This document shows positions 1 to 12,849 of a stretch of 64,000 nt of DNA, in pieces. The notes under the pieces are model-generated. The model did not search any database. It was not told the DNA's origin and was given only the letters and a program-made list of their open reading frames with translations. Numbering within the stretch: position 1 is the stretch's first letter; every line of letters begins with the position of its first letter. The stretch is from the NCBI GenBank assembly GCA_016801845.1, contig CM028914.1, positions 21,527,272-21,591,271 of the forward strand, written 5' to 3'. The translations under genes were made by a program, and so were the position numbers. This DNA comes from Polydactylus sextarius (lineage: Eukaryota; Chordata; Actinopteri; Polynemidae).

Positions 1-287
1 GGGAAAAGAGGGAAGGAACAGAAAAGAGTGATTCATATAGAAAGGTATGAAATGACTGAGAGTTGGTGATTTTCAGATCGAGGGTGGCGCAGCAGGGAGA
101 GGGTTTTTATTGTAACCTTAGGAAGAAGCATGCCACCAGAGTTGCTCTCAGGTCTGAGGATGAATGCAGCTCCAGTCCAGTGGCTTCACATTCATAAAGG
201 TGTCAAAAGTGCAGCTGCAGAAACACTTTTATACTGACAATTTAAGGTAGTAGATAAAACGTCATTCATCCTGAAACCAGGCTATCC

Positions 288-325
<38 letters not shown>

Positions 326-2552
326 TACACACACACATATAACAGCACATAACCCTGAGCTGACAGACTGAATGAAGCCTGCTAATCTGCTCATAATTTA
401 AGTCATTCAGTCCAGGCGAATTTTGCACATCTGTCATCTCTGCATCTTGTCCAATCTGTTACCATGGCACTGTCTCTCTCTCTCTATCCCTGTTCTTCTC
501 ATGCAACAATTTATAAACCAAACATATGAACTCTTTGTTATTTATCCGGGATGCACAGGACTGTTTCAGTGATGTCAGCTCTTCAAGGCCAAAGCTTATG
601 GGCCTGTGTAAAATACATTACACACGCACTAGATTTGTTTGTCCATCACATCCCACAGATTTGATTGAGATCTGGAGATTTTGAAGTCAAAGGCTGAGTA
701 ATATTGTTAAACTGTGCAGAAAGATTATTGGTTTTGACTTGAATATGACCTTAGCCATGTTTTATGAGTCAGAGCCACTGTGTGACCCTCAACACCCTCT
801 GAGTTCAGGTTTATTGATGATAGCAGGGCCAAATCAAACATATATTTAAGGTAATTTATCCCACTGGATGTTTTTAAACAACCATAGGGTTTTAAAAGGC
901 ACTGTTTGCATCACGGTGCCATATTTTATAATCAATATTACATATGTCATCCTACAATAAATAATTTTCAAGTCAAGTCAAGTCAAAACCTTGAACTTGA
1001 ATCATATCCCTCAAACCATCCTGAACCATTTTACAGGAGCATTGTCCTGCTGAAAGAGAACACAGACAATCAGAGAACACTGTTCCCATGTAGGGCTGGA
1101 CTTGATCTGTTTAGGTGGTTCTACATGTCAAAATAACGTCCACATGATTAGCAGGAACCATTTTTCATTGTTTAAAGCATCTCACACCGCCTCCATCACT
1201 TCCCACAATGCATCCATGTTTCAATGCTTCCATGTCTTCACCACCCACATGATGTAAAAGAAAACATGATTGATCAGATGAGTCTTCCTTCCACTGCTCT
1301 GTGGTTCAGTTCTTATGCTCATGTTGGTGATGAACAGAGGTCAACATGAAATCCCGATCAGTCTGTAGCTCTAAACACAACAACCTGTGATGCACTGTGT
1401 GTGTTTCTATCAGCAGTATGAACTTTTTCAGCAGTTTGTGTTGCAGTAACTCTTCTGTTGGATCAGAGCACATGGACCAGCCTTCTGTTGGCCCACTTTT
1501 TTCAGTTGCACCATTAACTTTGAGGACAAAATGTTCCCTTGCTGTCTAATATACCCCATTTACTAACAGCTGCCGTTGTAACAAGGTAATCAATATTATT
1601 CACATCGTCTGACAGTGGTTGTAGTGTTACGGTTTTTCAGTGTATTTAACAGAGGTACAAAAACAAACAAAAAACAAACAAACAACAAAAAAATATGATG
1701 AAACATGGTTTTCTGTTGCCCATGCTACAGTTGTACAGTGCTCATTTATTTGATGATCATATTCATGTAATTAGCAAACAACTCTAATATATCCACTTCT
1801 AATAAAGACTAGATCAGATCTAATCAAGACATCATTAGCTTTAATATGAAATATTTGGGCACATGTTTATGAAAACTACAGGGATCTAAGCAGTTTTTGT
1901 TGAGGCAGGGTCAAATGTTAGTTAAAAGAGTAGGAAAGACATTAAAAGACTGAATGTCTCTCAACCTCCTGATAATGAAACTTGTGGAATGGGAATGTAT
2001 TGTATGTAATCAAAAAGTGGTGACCCAACCCACCACCCAAGGTCAAAATTAATCAGCTGTGCAGCATGTTTGAATACAAGCACATTTCCTGCGTATGTGA
2101 CCTAAGTCTGACACTAATACATCAGTACTACGCTGTGACACTATGCGTGTTGGAAAGACATTTTATTTTCGTTCTTTCATAAAATCCCTCGACAAAAATG
2201 TGTCACCTGCATTTTTGTGTTCATCTACATGAAAGGTACACTTTGAACTTGTATTTTACAGCTCTTCTATTATTCAATTATTAATTACGATTAAATTATT
2301 TAGTAAACCAGGAGGTGTAGCAAGTTTTATTAAACGCTATTTAATAAATGATGTCAGATCCCAAATATTAAGGTTAAAATTTAAAACTCAAGGACTGAGG
2401 ACATCATGATTGCATACCATCTAAAAGCTTTAATAACTTCATGACTCTGTGCTAATTATGTACAATAGCTCAGCTGTTGAGCTAGATATTGTTTTTGAAT
2501 GTCATACATTAACTGTAGACTCCAAATTGTTTGTCTAAAAATGTTGGTCCTG
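1..2552. other. Intergenic, no supported gene
   Basis: AT-rich non-coding sequence. It holds a CT run followed by a CA run (292-338), a second short CT run near 472-484 and an AAAC-rich stretch near 1660-1690. A short tandem AAGTC-like repeat lies near 965-985. I see no splice-consistent coding exon, no recognisable protein motif and no RNA gene. The short open frames are unremarkable. Confidence 0.6.
292..338. repeat. (CT)n-(CA)n microsatellite
   Basis: An uninterrupted CT dinucleotide run is followed directly by an imperfect CA run. This is a compound microsatellite. Confidence 0.95.
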
Positions 2553-2630
2553 TAAGAGGCTGGTAACCTGTGCAGGGTGTACTCAATGACCCTCAACAGT
2601 ATAAGTGGTTAGATGATGGATGGATGGATG
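2553..2630 (+). mobile_element. RTE-type LINE 3' tail with (ATGG)n end
   Basis: The stretch reads like the degenerate 3' terminus of fish RTE/Rex3-like non-LTR elements. It has a 'CTGGTAACCTGTGCAGGGTG' block, then a CCCTCAACAGTATAAGTGG block, and ends in ATGGATGGATGG. That order (CCTGTSCAGGGTGTACCC, then GATAAGCGG, then GATG repeats) is how I remember these tails. Only the last tens of bases are present, as expected of severe 5' truncation. Clade assignment is from memory. Confidence 0.6.
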
Positions 2631-4395
2631 AATTACACATCCTTACTGTCAGACATGGAGGGAAGAGAAGGTTATGATGCATGGCCCAATCAGGGATGTT
2701 ATCACATGGGAGTGTCACTACTCAGGCTAAGGGGAGGTGTGGTTGTATTGTCTATTACCTTTGGATTGTGTTTCTTGGGTTGTTATAGATTCACAATGAA
2801 GCATTTAGCTGTATATGCAATATGATATAATAGTGTGTACATGACCTACAATAAAATATTTGAAAGCTAAGGGCCCTATATTACAATGTTAATGAAATGA
2901 CTTGACTCATGCCCTGTCCTTCCATCAAGTTTTGTTACAAATCAGTTCAGTAGTTTTTGTGTAGTCCTACTGACCGATTAACATAACCTCCCCAGAGGAG
3001 GTAAAGCTACGTGGGGTGAGGTCGACAGTGACCTCAGTGTTCTGTGTTTCCCAGTGAGTGTCTCTTCTCAGGCATCATCATGCAGCTCTGACAGGGTTCA
3101 TATACTGTACTTCTGCATTATGTTGATAACATGAGGCTTTGCCTCACTCAGCCCCCTCATGCATGCAAGACTCAATCAGATGAGCTCTGCCCCACCTGTC
3201 CCTCCCTTCCAGTTGCCAAGACTGACCCAACATGTCTGCTCTCTGCTCACAGCTGTCACTAACCCAAGCATGTCTGGCATGCATGGCACACATGATGCTC
3301 GGAGCAGGAAACTGAGCGGCTGGTTGGGTGGAGGGATATGTGTTCCTCTGGCACCGCCACTGTAGATGTTAGAATCAGGATTGATGTAGGCTCTTACTTC
3401 TGGCTATTGACCTGCACCAACATCAGCACGCACACATGAATCAGCTTAAAATATAACAGAAAAAGGGAAAGATGGGCTGGCAGTGCGCCATCCATCCAGA
3501 TGCTTTGCCAGAGCACGCCAGGCTCAGTATCACCTCTTTGTGCTCCACTGCCTCTGCTCCACCCCCCCACCTCCTATTCCCTCCATTCTCCTGATGAGAC
3601 GAGACGCTCACTGATCTCGTGCTAATTAACACGGATCGGGACTCGATTGCATCTGTCTTGTGCTGCTGTTCTTGATTTCATCAAGCGAGCGCCTTCTCCT
3701 CCAAGGTGACATGAACAGATAATGCCTTGAGGTATTTTTTCTCCAGCAGTTTCATCAGGGTTGTTTCAGAGATAAATCAGATACAGTGAGCTGATATGAG
3801 CAATGTGCCTGGTGTCAGTGACATGATGACTGTTGGTCGTCATGATGCTCTCAGAAGCTCAGAAACAAAGTCAAAGATGCAAGTGAGATTGTGAAAAAGC
3901 ATGTACTCACATACTGTATAAATTGAGGTCTTTTAACAAATAAAACCTGAATACTATAACTTTCCTCGGGGTAGAATTTACTGCACTATTTTTGGCTCAG
4001 TTTATCCAATAAACTGGCAAGAAAATCTGAATGCAGGACCTGTACTTAGTTATTTACTGCTACATCTGCTAAGTAAAGGATCTCAATATGTCTGCACCCA
4101 CTGGAAAAACAAAACAATTTTTGGAACAGTAATAAAGTTGGTATTTTGACATTACTTCTCTCTTCCTCTGGCTGCTGGTTTCTTGGCGAGATCCTGTAAA
4201 CAAATGCCTGTGAGATGAATCTGAACATTCTTCAAGATAAAAGCCGAACAGATTTATTTTGTAAGACAATGGCTGTATGGCTGTAGAGGAGTTCATTATT
4301 TATTCATCCAGAACCATCTCATATGTAAACCTGGACTCTTCACTTGTTACATGTTTACTAAAGATGGAAATGCGAAGCACCCTTGTGTAAACACA

Positions 4396-4419
4396 AATAA
4401 ATAAATAAATAAATAAATC
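4396..4419. repeat. (AAAT)n microsatellite
   Basis: Six tandem AAAT units. Confidence 0.9.
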
Positions 4420-4505
4420 AAACAGCACAAGTAATCTCCAGCCTAATTAAAAGCCACAGACATATTTAAAATGCTCAAGTGCAAAGCAGACTCCGTGTCT
4501 CTCTC

Positions 4506-4508
<3 letters not shown>

Positions 4509-4538
<30 letters not shown>
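4509..4538. repeat. (GT)n microsatellite
   Basis: About 15 GT units preceded by a short CT run. The open frame crossing it (Val-Cys repeats) is an artefact of the dinucleotide. Confidence 0.95.
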
Positions 4539-4539
<1 letters not shown>

Positions 4540-4734
4540 CAGACTTCATTAATTCTTAAGGAATGGAAGACTGTGAACTGCATGTCACTCATAGAGATGA
4601 ACCGCCATGAAAGTACATTTTTAATGATGTTACTTCGAATCCCAAAACCAAACATGCTGCTTCGACATTTTCCATGCTGAATAAACCATAGCTCTTACCA
4701 ATATAGCTGCAACGACTGTGTGATTGTTTGGTTC

Positions 4735-5430
4735 CAGACCCAGTGCTGTGTGTGGACATGAGTCCAGCTCATCCCCATCAGAGGTTACATTCCACTTCTT
4801 TAGAATCAGCTCCGTATAGCTTTTTTTGGGCTGTGCCTGACGGGGCCCCAAGGGCAAAGGCTTGGCCACCACACACTCACTGGCAAGCCCCCATTACTGG
4901 CTCCGAGGTATGTCCAGATGAAATTGGAGGACATGGGTCTTTGATGGAAAGGGGTGGATTGCTCCCTTCAGGTTGGGAGGAGTTGCTGAGTTCAAGTATC
5001 TCAGGATCTTGTTCATGAGTGAATGTCGGATGAAGACAGAGGTTGGTAGACTGAGCAGCCGTAAGACAGGAGTTCTCTTGGTGAATTTATTTAGCAGTCA
5101 GTCTTCTTTCCAACCCTCACCTATAGTCACAAGCTCCGGGTAGAGACTGTGGATGGAAGGAGATGGGATGAGTTTTCTCTGCAGGGTTTGTGGAGTGAGC
5201 AGCTCAGAGAGGCAATGCTGATCCTTTGTGTTTAATGGTTGAAGTTTCTGAGTCTATTCAGCTGGAAGGAGAAGTCATGGTAGAACACACTGGAGAACAG
5301 TGGAGACGCTGTTTATCTCATGTAGCCTGGGATCCTCCAGGAGGAGCTGGAAACCTGGACTGTTGCTGATCTGCTGCCGCTGCGACCTGAGCCTGGATAA
5401 GTGACTGAAATGGATGGATACTGTATTAGA
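4735..5430 (+). mobile_element. RTE/Rex3-like LINE relic, internally deleted
   Basis: Two parts of one family seem to be joined. 4735-4915 resembles the GC-rich leader of fish RTE-type elements (a TGACGGGGCCCC...AAGGCTTGGCCACCA block). From about 4935 the sequence follows the 3' part of the reverse transcriptase ORF: a segment reading like E-F-K-Y-L-G-I-L-F, a 'CCCTCACCTATAGTCACAAG' block, then 'GGGATCCTCCAGGAGGAGCT' and a terminal GGATAAG...ATGGATGGAT tail. Stops and indels break the frame throughout, so it is dead. The middle of the RT and the endonuclease are missing. Family assignment is from memory of the consensus. Confidence 0.65.
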
Positions 5431-6919
5431 AAGTTTGCTGGCTACTTGCCTGTCACTCAAAAAAGTTATTTTGGACCAATGAAAAGCTAATCCTCTGTTA
5501 CACTAAATAGAGTTACTGCAGACCATGGTTAAAGATGTGTGAACTGCTATTTCTTAAATTGTCTTATGTTCATATATTCTGCTCTCCATGTGTTCCACAC
5601 GGAATTACTCTGCGCTGTATCTTATGACCCCGACATGAGTGTGAAATGTTACATTTGCATGATATTGATTTTTTTAATGACCTTTTCTTTCATGAAAGAA
5701 AATGTGTGTAACCTACCAACTCTGTAAAATGTAAATTTTTTTTTTTTTGCTCTGAGTATTATGGTCTCTCTGCTGAACCTGATTGGTGATTAATAATGAA
5801 TAAACTTCCACTCACGAGCCTGATGGAGACTAATCTGGCATGAGGTGATTTATGATTACTGTCCTCTGACTCTCACAGGTGATCAGTAGTCACTTGTTCA
5901 GTTTCCTTGGAAACAATACATCTACTCTAAAAAAAACGTCAGCTCTGTGAGACATCACAGGCCACTGTTGGTGTCACCTCAACCTTATTTGCATTTTCAG
6001 TGCAAGTTAAAAGGACTAATACATTTTAATAATAATAGCCTAACCAATGTATTGGGTTGGCTGCGCTCAATGATATGCTGAGGTTTTGCATTGGGTCGGA
6101 GGTGAGCATTACTTGAGTTATTTGTAATGCTCATAGAGTTTTGTTTTCATAGTTTTAAAAAACACCAGAAGATGTTTTAATGTGGCAGGTCAGATGTTAT
6201 TTGACCACCACCAGCACAACTCAGGAACCAGTTCAGAGTTTAGGGAAAAGTTTTTACTTGTAAAAGGGTTGAATCAATAGGTCAGCTGTCAGTTGATCCA
6301 ACAAGGAGTTAACTAGAGCTGAGACCAGGACCCCAGCAAACTGGTATGTTTGGCACGGAGCGCAAAGTTGAACTGGCCCAGAGGAAGAGGAGCACAAAGA
6401 CTAAATACATTAGGATCTGATAGATAGTTCTTGGTTTTTACAGTGCATATTTTTGGAGTGGACCAATGTGACAGAACGAACTTGTCTTTGTCTGTTCTGA
6501 GATTAAACCAAAAGGAGAAGTGTGTGCCTGTCCATAAGGCTGGCTGTAGTGTTTGTAGTTTTATTTTAGAATAAATAATCCATGTGGGAATGTAACATCA
6601 GGTCAATAATTTAATCTTTAAAACTCTGTTTTTGCAGATCTTTTTGCAAAACTCTTAATTTTCCTTGAGACCCTCATTATGAGCAGATGGTAACTGTGGC
6701 CTGTTAGTTACATACAAGATTCAGAAATGACATTTATCATATTGATAAAATGATTTTATTCCTCCTCATAAATCTCTTAGCATTCTAGAATTCTTTAAAT
6801 CTGTGTAATAATTTTGTACCATGTTGTTTATGTCTGAATTTACTACAGAAGCATTATCTGATGTGGACACACACATGTAGATGAAGATACATCCTCAGTT
6901 CTAAGTTAATCAGCTCTGT

Positions 6920-6958
<39 letters not shown>

Positions 6959-7011
6959 AATATTAACAACAACAACAACAGCAACAATAATAATAATAAT
7001 AATAATAATAA
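6920..7011. repeat. (ACA)n/(AAT)n compound microsatellite
   Basis: Thirteen or so ACA units, a short interruption, more ACA units, then a run of AAT. A trinucleotide compound repeat. Confidence 0.95.
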
Positions 7012-7448
7012 AGTATCTGTTTAAAAGACTATTTCTCTTCTGGTAAGTTCAGACATCTGTGAAGGCTCTTTCCTTCAAACACCAACTAAACAGCTCCATT
7101 CCTTTCTATTTCTGTCCACGATGAAACTCTACAACGTTTCTGGAACAGGAGTGACGGTGAGCAGAAAAGGGCGAGCAGCCAGTGTTTTACTGGAAGTATT
7201 GCCGGAGTGGACGTGAGGTTGGAGACGTGTGATAGGATAAGAAAAGAGGAGTGAACTTGAACAAATGTTGAGGGTGTGTGCAGGGTTGAGATTATGGAGG
7301 AATGCCGGCGGTCAGGGCCGGTCTCCATTGTGGATCTTGAGAGGATTTTCCGCACAATTTTTAGCTGCAGATAATTTGAACAGAGGCTCCACAACTACCA
7401 TGCAACTACACATTCACTTTGAGGCAGAGTCCAACAGGTACCATCAAC

Positions 7449-7469
7449 TGTGTGTGTGTGTGTGTGTGT
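7449..7469. repeat. (TG)n microsatellite
   Basis: About ten TG units. Confidence 0.9.
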
Positions 7470-10092
7470 CTGGAATAAAAAGGAAAGAATATAACTATCT
7501 CGGCCATTCAATTCAATCGCCTTCAAAATAATAGGTTTCATTTCATTTTTATAAAAAAATAAGTGTTTATGGAGTTTATTCTAGTGAATTGTTTTTTTTT
7601 TTTTTTCAAATGGCTAAAGTGACAGAGAGTTCAATATTTACATTAATAATATTTGCATTTTCAATATTTGCATTAATAATTAATTCATGATTTTACGGTG
7701 CAAACATTAGTTACAGTAAAACTTTTGACCACAAGAAATGTGACCTTCATTTTCAAAAGGTAACATGTACAGAAAAAAAAAAAAAGATTCATGTGGGAAT
7801 GTAACATCAAGCCAATTATAAAATTTTATGTCATTAAAAATCAGCTAAAAAAAAATACAATTTACAGCCCATGGTTTGCTAAAGTGTCTGACTAAAGTTT
7901 TAGGAGAAATGTTTTGGAGAAATATTTCACATTCATGTGGCTGCTACTGTCAGTGATAGGAAGTTTTAAGAGATTATAGAGCTGTGCTTTAAAAATACTC
8001 AGTCACAAGTCAAAGTCCCATATTAAAAATTTTTCTTAATAACATATGAAATATGTATGTTTGAATATAAGATGTGCTTTGAATTCAAGAAGATGATGAC
8101 AGTTTGTATGAGGTAAACGTATGTCCTAAAGCAATCATTTAAACGCTCATTAGTCAATAGAACAGCTCAGTCTTATGTAATATATTATATACAAGTGGGG
8201 GTCCAGCTGTCAAATGTCATGTGATATTATCAAATATAAAGCTACATTTTAAAAGAAAGATTTGGTAAAATAAGTCAGCACTCTCAGAGGATGGTTCAGA
8301 AACCCAGACAAGGTTTTTCCACTCTGTCCTTGTTCTTTAGACGAGTCCTCCAGGTTCTACATTCAACCTTCTGAAATTAAGCTGTTTACATGCAACATAA
8401 CCAGGATACTTGTGTTGATATAAACACTCTCATAGTTTCATGTAAAGCACATCCAAAAATAAATAAATAAATAAAAATGTTCCTCATTGCACGACTTGAG
8501 TCAGCTTCTAGTTGTCTGTGTGACTCAGTCGTCAAATCAACATATGATACAAGATAAGACACAAAGAAAACTCAGACGGCTTTTCCATCAGTTTCCATGT
8601 GAACGAAAAACATCTATAGGCTCCATGGATTATCTGTTGTCACGTGGTACAATGCTCCAGCTTCTCACAACAGTATTAAATATAGAGTATAGATCATGAG
8701 GTGCAGGGAGGGTTAAAGCCACTGGATCCACTGGACTGAAGCCTTAAGCTCTGTTTACCCTCCTTTTTATTTACAGTCTCACATTTCCTCACCCTTCTCT
8801 TCTTTTCTCTTCTCATCCCCACTCCGTGGCCTACATGGTGTTAGGAAACTAGAAATGTGAGGGTAGAAAAATGGTAATTTTGGACAACTACTATTAGCTT
8901 TTTCTTGTAATATTGAACCTCTAGTGCTCGACACAAGGTTAAATTTTGATACTGAGAAAGATCCAGGAACAGAAAAAGCATCTGCTTCAATGTGTTTAAA
9001 ACAGTTGTCTTCTTCTGCTGTTGATGCCCAACATTATTTATATATTTGAAAAGGAAAAACACCACTGTGAGGCATGGCTATATTTTCAGAAAAATCCCAT
9101 CAGCAAGGTCATGACCCTTCTCTTAATCCACAGTTTTTTAGCCACTCGCAGCCTGAGTTAACCACCATGCCACCATGCTGCTCTCCCCTTCTTCTCAGTA
9201 CATGTACACACTCTCCTTTTGCTAAATGGTCAAATGACAGTCTTAGCCCACGGGTTTGCACAGCAAACCCCTGTGAAAGTGATTTAATTGCTGTGTCAGG
9301 TCAGTTGAAGCTCACAGGCTACCTGTTAGTGTGATACACCTGCCCACAGCCAAATCACTAGCAGCCTGTCCTCCATGAAATGAAATGAAAAGGGGGAGGA
9401 GGAGCACCGGGGTCTGTGTAAATTGGCCCTGACAGCGAGAAGAATCATCTGAGAAAAGAGCCTGGCTGCAGTTTACTGGCAGCCAGCATTTGACACTGTG
9501 TAATATCCTTCTAGATTTACTGCCCTCGCTCCTCTTTTTTGCCTCTTTAGTATTATAGCTCCTGCTCCAGTGAGGCAGTTCATGTTATAGCTGCAGTTTG
9601 GACACAACATGTATCAGTACGACTGCTACTTTTCCTCAGTCACACACCCATGCAGATAAACAATCGTGCAATCATCTGATTACAAAACTTTGACGCTTGA
9701 AACAAGCAAAACTGTTATTTCTGACTATTCAGATCTCATCCACATCATCACACACTATGATATCATACAAATGTGTCAAAACAGGAATTGTGTTTTTTTT
9801 TTGCTTTTCTGAAAAATAAAGCTTCTTTCACAAATGTGTGTTTTACTCTTGTGTACGACTGATAATAGAATACATTTTATCCTGTTTATAGTGAGATGCT
9901 GCCATCTTGTGGTCAGTCAAGAATAGTCAGTTCTACTTTTTGCTGGGGAGAAAATAACCTCATTTACTTCATCTGCACAATGTCAGATATCAGGAGGCAG
10001 TCTGCTGCAGAGTTTGAGGACTGGAGGATATACAGGAAATACAGGTGAACAGTGTCTGTGACTGAGAGAATGTATTGTGTATTATACACTCA

Positions 10093-10093
<1 letters not shown>

Positions 10094-10149
<56 letters not shown>
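10094..10149. repeat. (CA)n microsatellite
   Basis: About 28 uninterrupted CA units, ending roughly 55 bp before the truncated 5' end of the L2 LINE. Confidence 0.95.
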
Positions 10150-10151
<2 letters not shown>

Positions 10152-10204
10152 ATTTCATAACTAGTCACGGTCATTACAGTCATTAGTCATTACAGTCACG
10201 GATT

Positions 10205-12123
10205 CTAGAGAGGAAGTGGCGTTCAACCAAACAAGAAGAATTTTATGTAGCCTGGAGAGATAGTTTCACGGAATAAAAGAGAGCCCTCAGAAGGGCCAGA
10301 GCCTCTTACTATTCTTCTTTAATTGAGGAAAACAAGAACTACCCCAGCTTCCTTTTCAGTACTGTAGCCAGGCTGACAGAAAGCCATAGCTCTGTGTGTT
10401 ATGAACTTTTTTTACAAATAAAATTGTTGTCATCAGAGATAAAATTAGTTACTTCCTTCCCACCTCTGGCACTGATATTTCACCCAGTGCAGTAGACTTG
10501 GAATCAGCATTAACAGCTGACTTTTATCTGGACAGTTTTTCTCCCATAGACCTCTCTGAATTGACTACAACCGTTTCTTCTTCCAGACCAACGACTTGTC
10601 TTTTAGACCCTGTTTCAACCAGGCTGTTTAAAGACGTCCTACCTTTAGTTGGCATGTCCATCTTGCATCTGATAAATCTATCTCTAGTAAAAGGCTACGT
10701 GCCACAGGCTTTTAAAGCTGCAGTAATTAAACCATTACTTAAAAAGCCTACTCTGGACCCAGGTGATCTAGCTAATTATAGACCCATATCAAATCTCTCT
10801 TTTATGTCCAAAATCCTGGAGAAAGTTGTTGCTGCTCAACTATGTAATTACTTACATTGGAATAGTCTTTATGAGGATTTCCAGTCAGGGTTTAGAGCTC
10901 ATCATAGTACAGAAACAGCATTAGTGAAAGTTACCAACGACCTTCTTATGGCCTCTGACAATGGACTTGTCTCTATTCTTGTCCTGCTGGATCTTAGTGC
11001 TGCGTTTGACACAATTGATCATAACATCCTATTACATAGACTAGAACATGTTGTTGGGATTAGAGGCACTGCACTTTCTTGGTTTAAGTCGTATCTATCA
11101 GATAGATTCCAGTTTGTTCATGTAAACAATGAGTCTTCCACATGTACTGCAGTTAGTCATGGAGTTCCCCAGGGTTCTGTGTTAGGACCAATCCTCTTTA
11201 TCTTGTACATGCTTCCCTTAGGAAACATCATCAGGAAGCACAATATAAACTTCCATTGTTATGCAGACGATACCCAGCTGTACTTATCTATGAAACCAGA
11301 TGAAACTAACCAGGTCATCAAACTTCAGGATTGTCTTAAAGGTCTTTATGTCCTAAAGACATAAAGACCTGGATGACTCAGAATTTCTTACTTTAAACTC
11401 AGACAAAACTGAAGTCATCATACTTGGCCCTGAACATCTAAGAACATCATTTTCAGATCACATAGCTAATCTGGATGGCATCACTCTGGCCTCCAATTCT
11501 ACTGTGAGGAATCTTGGAGTAATCTTTGATCAGGACATATCCTTTGTATCTCATATTAGACAAGTCTCTAGAACAGCTTTTTTCCACCTACGTAATATTG
11601 CAAAAATCAGAGGCATCCTGTCTAGAAAGGATGCTGAAAAGTTAATTCATGCATTTGTTACTTCTAGACTGGACTGGACTACTGTGACTCTCAACTATCA
11701 GGGTGTTCCAGTAACTCCATCAAAACTCTTCAGTTAATCCAGAATGCTGCAGCACGGGTATTGACAGGAAGTAGGACCAGAGATCATATTTCTCTTGTAT
11801 TGGCTGTTCTTCATTGTCTTCCTGTAAAATCTAGAATAGAATTCAAAATCCTCCTGTTTGCCTATAAAACCCTTAATGATCAGGCTCCATCATATCTTAA
11901 GGAACTCATAGTTCCTTACTATCCTAATAGATCACTTCAATCACAAACTGCTGGTTTACTTGTGGTTCCCAGAGTCTCTAAGACCAGAATGGGAGGTAGA
12001 GCCTTCAGTTATCAGGCTCCTCTCTCATGGAACCAGCTCCCAGCCTGGGTCTGGGAGGCAGACACCCTTTCTACATTTAAAGTTAGACTAAAAACTTTCC
12101 TTTATGATAAAGCCTATAGTTAA
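10205..12123 (+). pseudogene. L2 ORF2 reverse transcriptase remnant, frameshifted
   Basis: The frame encodes non-LTR reverse transcriptase motifs: a Y-R-P-I-S-N block (near 10778), an L-D-L-S-A-A-F-D-T-I-D-H block (near 10985), H-G-V-P-Q-G-S-V-L-G-P (near 11158) and the catalytic Y-A-D-D-T-Q-L-Y-L-S (near 11260). The longest intact stretch covers 10498-11364. At least five lesions break it: a TAA at 10274-10276; a frameshift around 10402-10405; a 17-nt insertion at 11341-11357; a 1-nt loss near 11390; and a 5-bp tandem duplication at 11669-11678. The C-terminal part resumes at about 11671 and ends with TAA at 12121-12123. It cannot make a functional RT and is not a host gene. Frames were followed by eye. 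Confidence 0.9.
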
Positions 12124-12800
12124 GGATGGTCCAGGTAGGACACGGGCCTGCCTGAACCAACCTTTAGTTCAGCTGCTATAGGATTAGACTGCTGGGGGAC
12201 TCTGACAATACACTGCTCCTCTCTGCCCCTCACTCCTCATGTCTCTGTCTCCCCTCACACTTCATGTCCTGATATTAATATTAATATATTACATATTATT
12301 AACATCATCTGCTCTGTCTCGCAGTTGTGTCTCCCCCTACCCCTTTCTCTTTTTCAGGAAGTTTTGACTCCAGAGCTGTTGGATTCCAATTCTTTGACAA
12401 CATCATCATTTTCATCTTCATCATTATTATTATTATTGTAATATTACTTGTAATGATAATTTTACTTTAACAACTAATTGTAAACATCTAGTCTCTACTG
12501 TCTCTTCCTGGTCTCCCTCTTTTCTTCCTCCCCCCTCCCCCGTCCTCCTCCCTCTCTTTCCTCTGTCTCTTCTCTTTTCCCTGTTTTCATTTCACTCCAA
12601 CTGGTCGAGGCAGATGACCGTCCACTCTGAGTCTGGTTCTGCTGGAGGTTTCTTCCTGTTAAAAGGGAGTTTTTCCTCTCCATTGTCGCCAAGTGCTTGC
12701 TCATTGTGGAAATGTTGGGTTTCTCTATGTAAAGAGACTTGAGATAAATGTTTTTATGACCTGGTGCTGTATAAATAAAATAAATTGAATTGAATTGAAC
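10205..12800 (+). mobile_element. L2-clade (CR1/L2 superfamily) LINE, 5'-truncated
   Basis: A roughly 2.6-kb non-LTR retrotransposon copy. It starts inside ORF2, downstream of the endonuclease, so no endonuclease or ORF1 is present. It runs through the reverse transcriptase and C-terminal region to a 3' UTR of about 680 bp. The 3' UTR has the familiar fish L2 block (a TTCTGCTGGAGGTTTCTTCC segment, then GGGAGTTTTTCCTCTCCA) and ends in the short direct repeat TTGAATTGAATTGAA, as expected for L2-type target-primed insertion without a poly-A tail. Truncation of this kind is usual for dead-on-arrival copies. No clear target-site duplication was found by eye. A possible source of antisense sequence for the HMG gene 3' UTR next door. 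Confidence 0.9.
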
Positions 12801-12849
12801 TATTTACAAAGACAAAAAGAAGAGAAGCTGCCTCTCTCATTCAGGTTTT

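Larger units (their letters stand above)
2631..4734. other. Intergenic with old repeat fragments
   Basis: No gene is supported. 2925-3010 resembles a common fish dispersed-repeat end, with a CCTCC...GGAGG inverted motif near 2987-3001. 3420-3720 is non-repetitive and more GC-rich than its surroundings, and carries a homeodomain-type TAATTA at 3623-3628. It could be a conserved non-coding element, but that is only a guess. An AAAT repeat (4396-4419) and a GT repeat (4509-4538) follow. Confidence 0.5.
5431..10204. other. Intergenic, no supported gene
   Basis: AT-rich DNA with microsatellites (ACA/AAT 6920-7011, TG 7449-7469, poly-T 7592-7606, CA 10094-10149) and a dispersed pair of related 30-mers at 6581 and 7790. 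A near-duplicate of a TCAATATTT-CATTAATAAT block lies at about 7632 and 7661. A CTCF-like motif sits at 9899-9912. The 7080-7440 stretch has open frames on both strands but no recognisable domain or splice context. Confidence 0.5.

Noticed and set aside
10498..11364. 288-codon open frame as a host protein
   Set aside because: It is the RT domain of an L2 LINE (Y-A-D-D-T-Q motif, frameshifted continuation and L2 3' tail).
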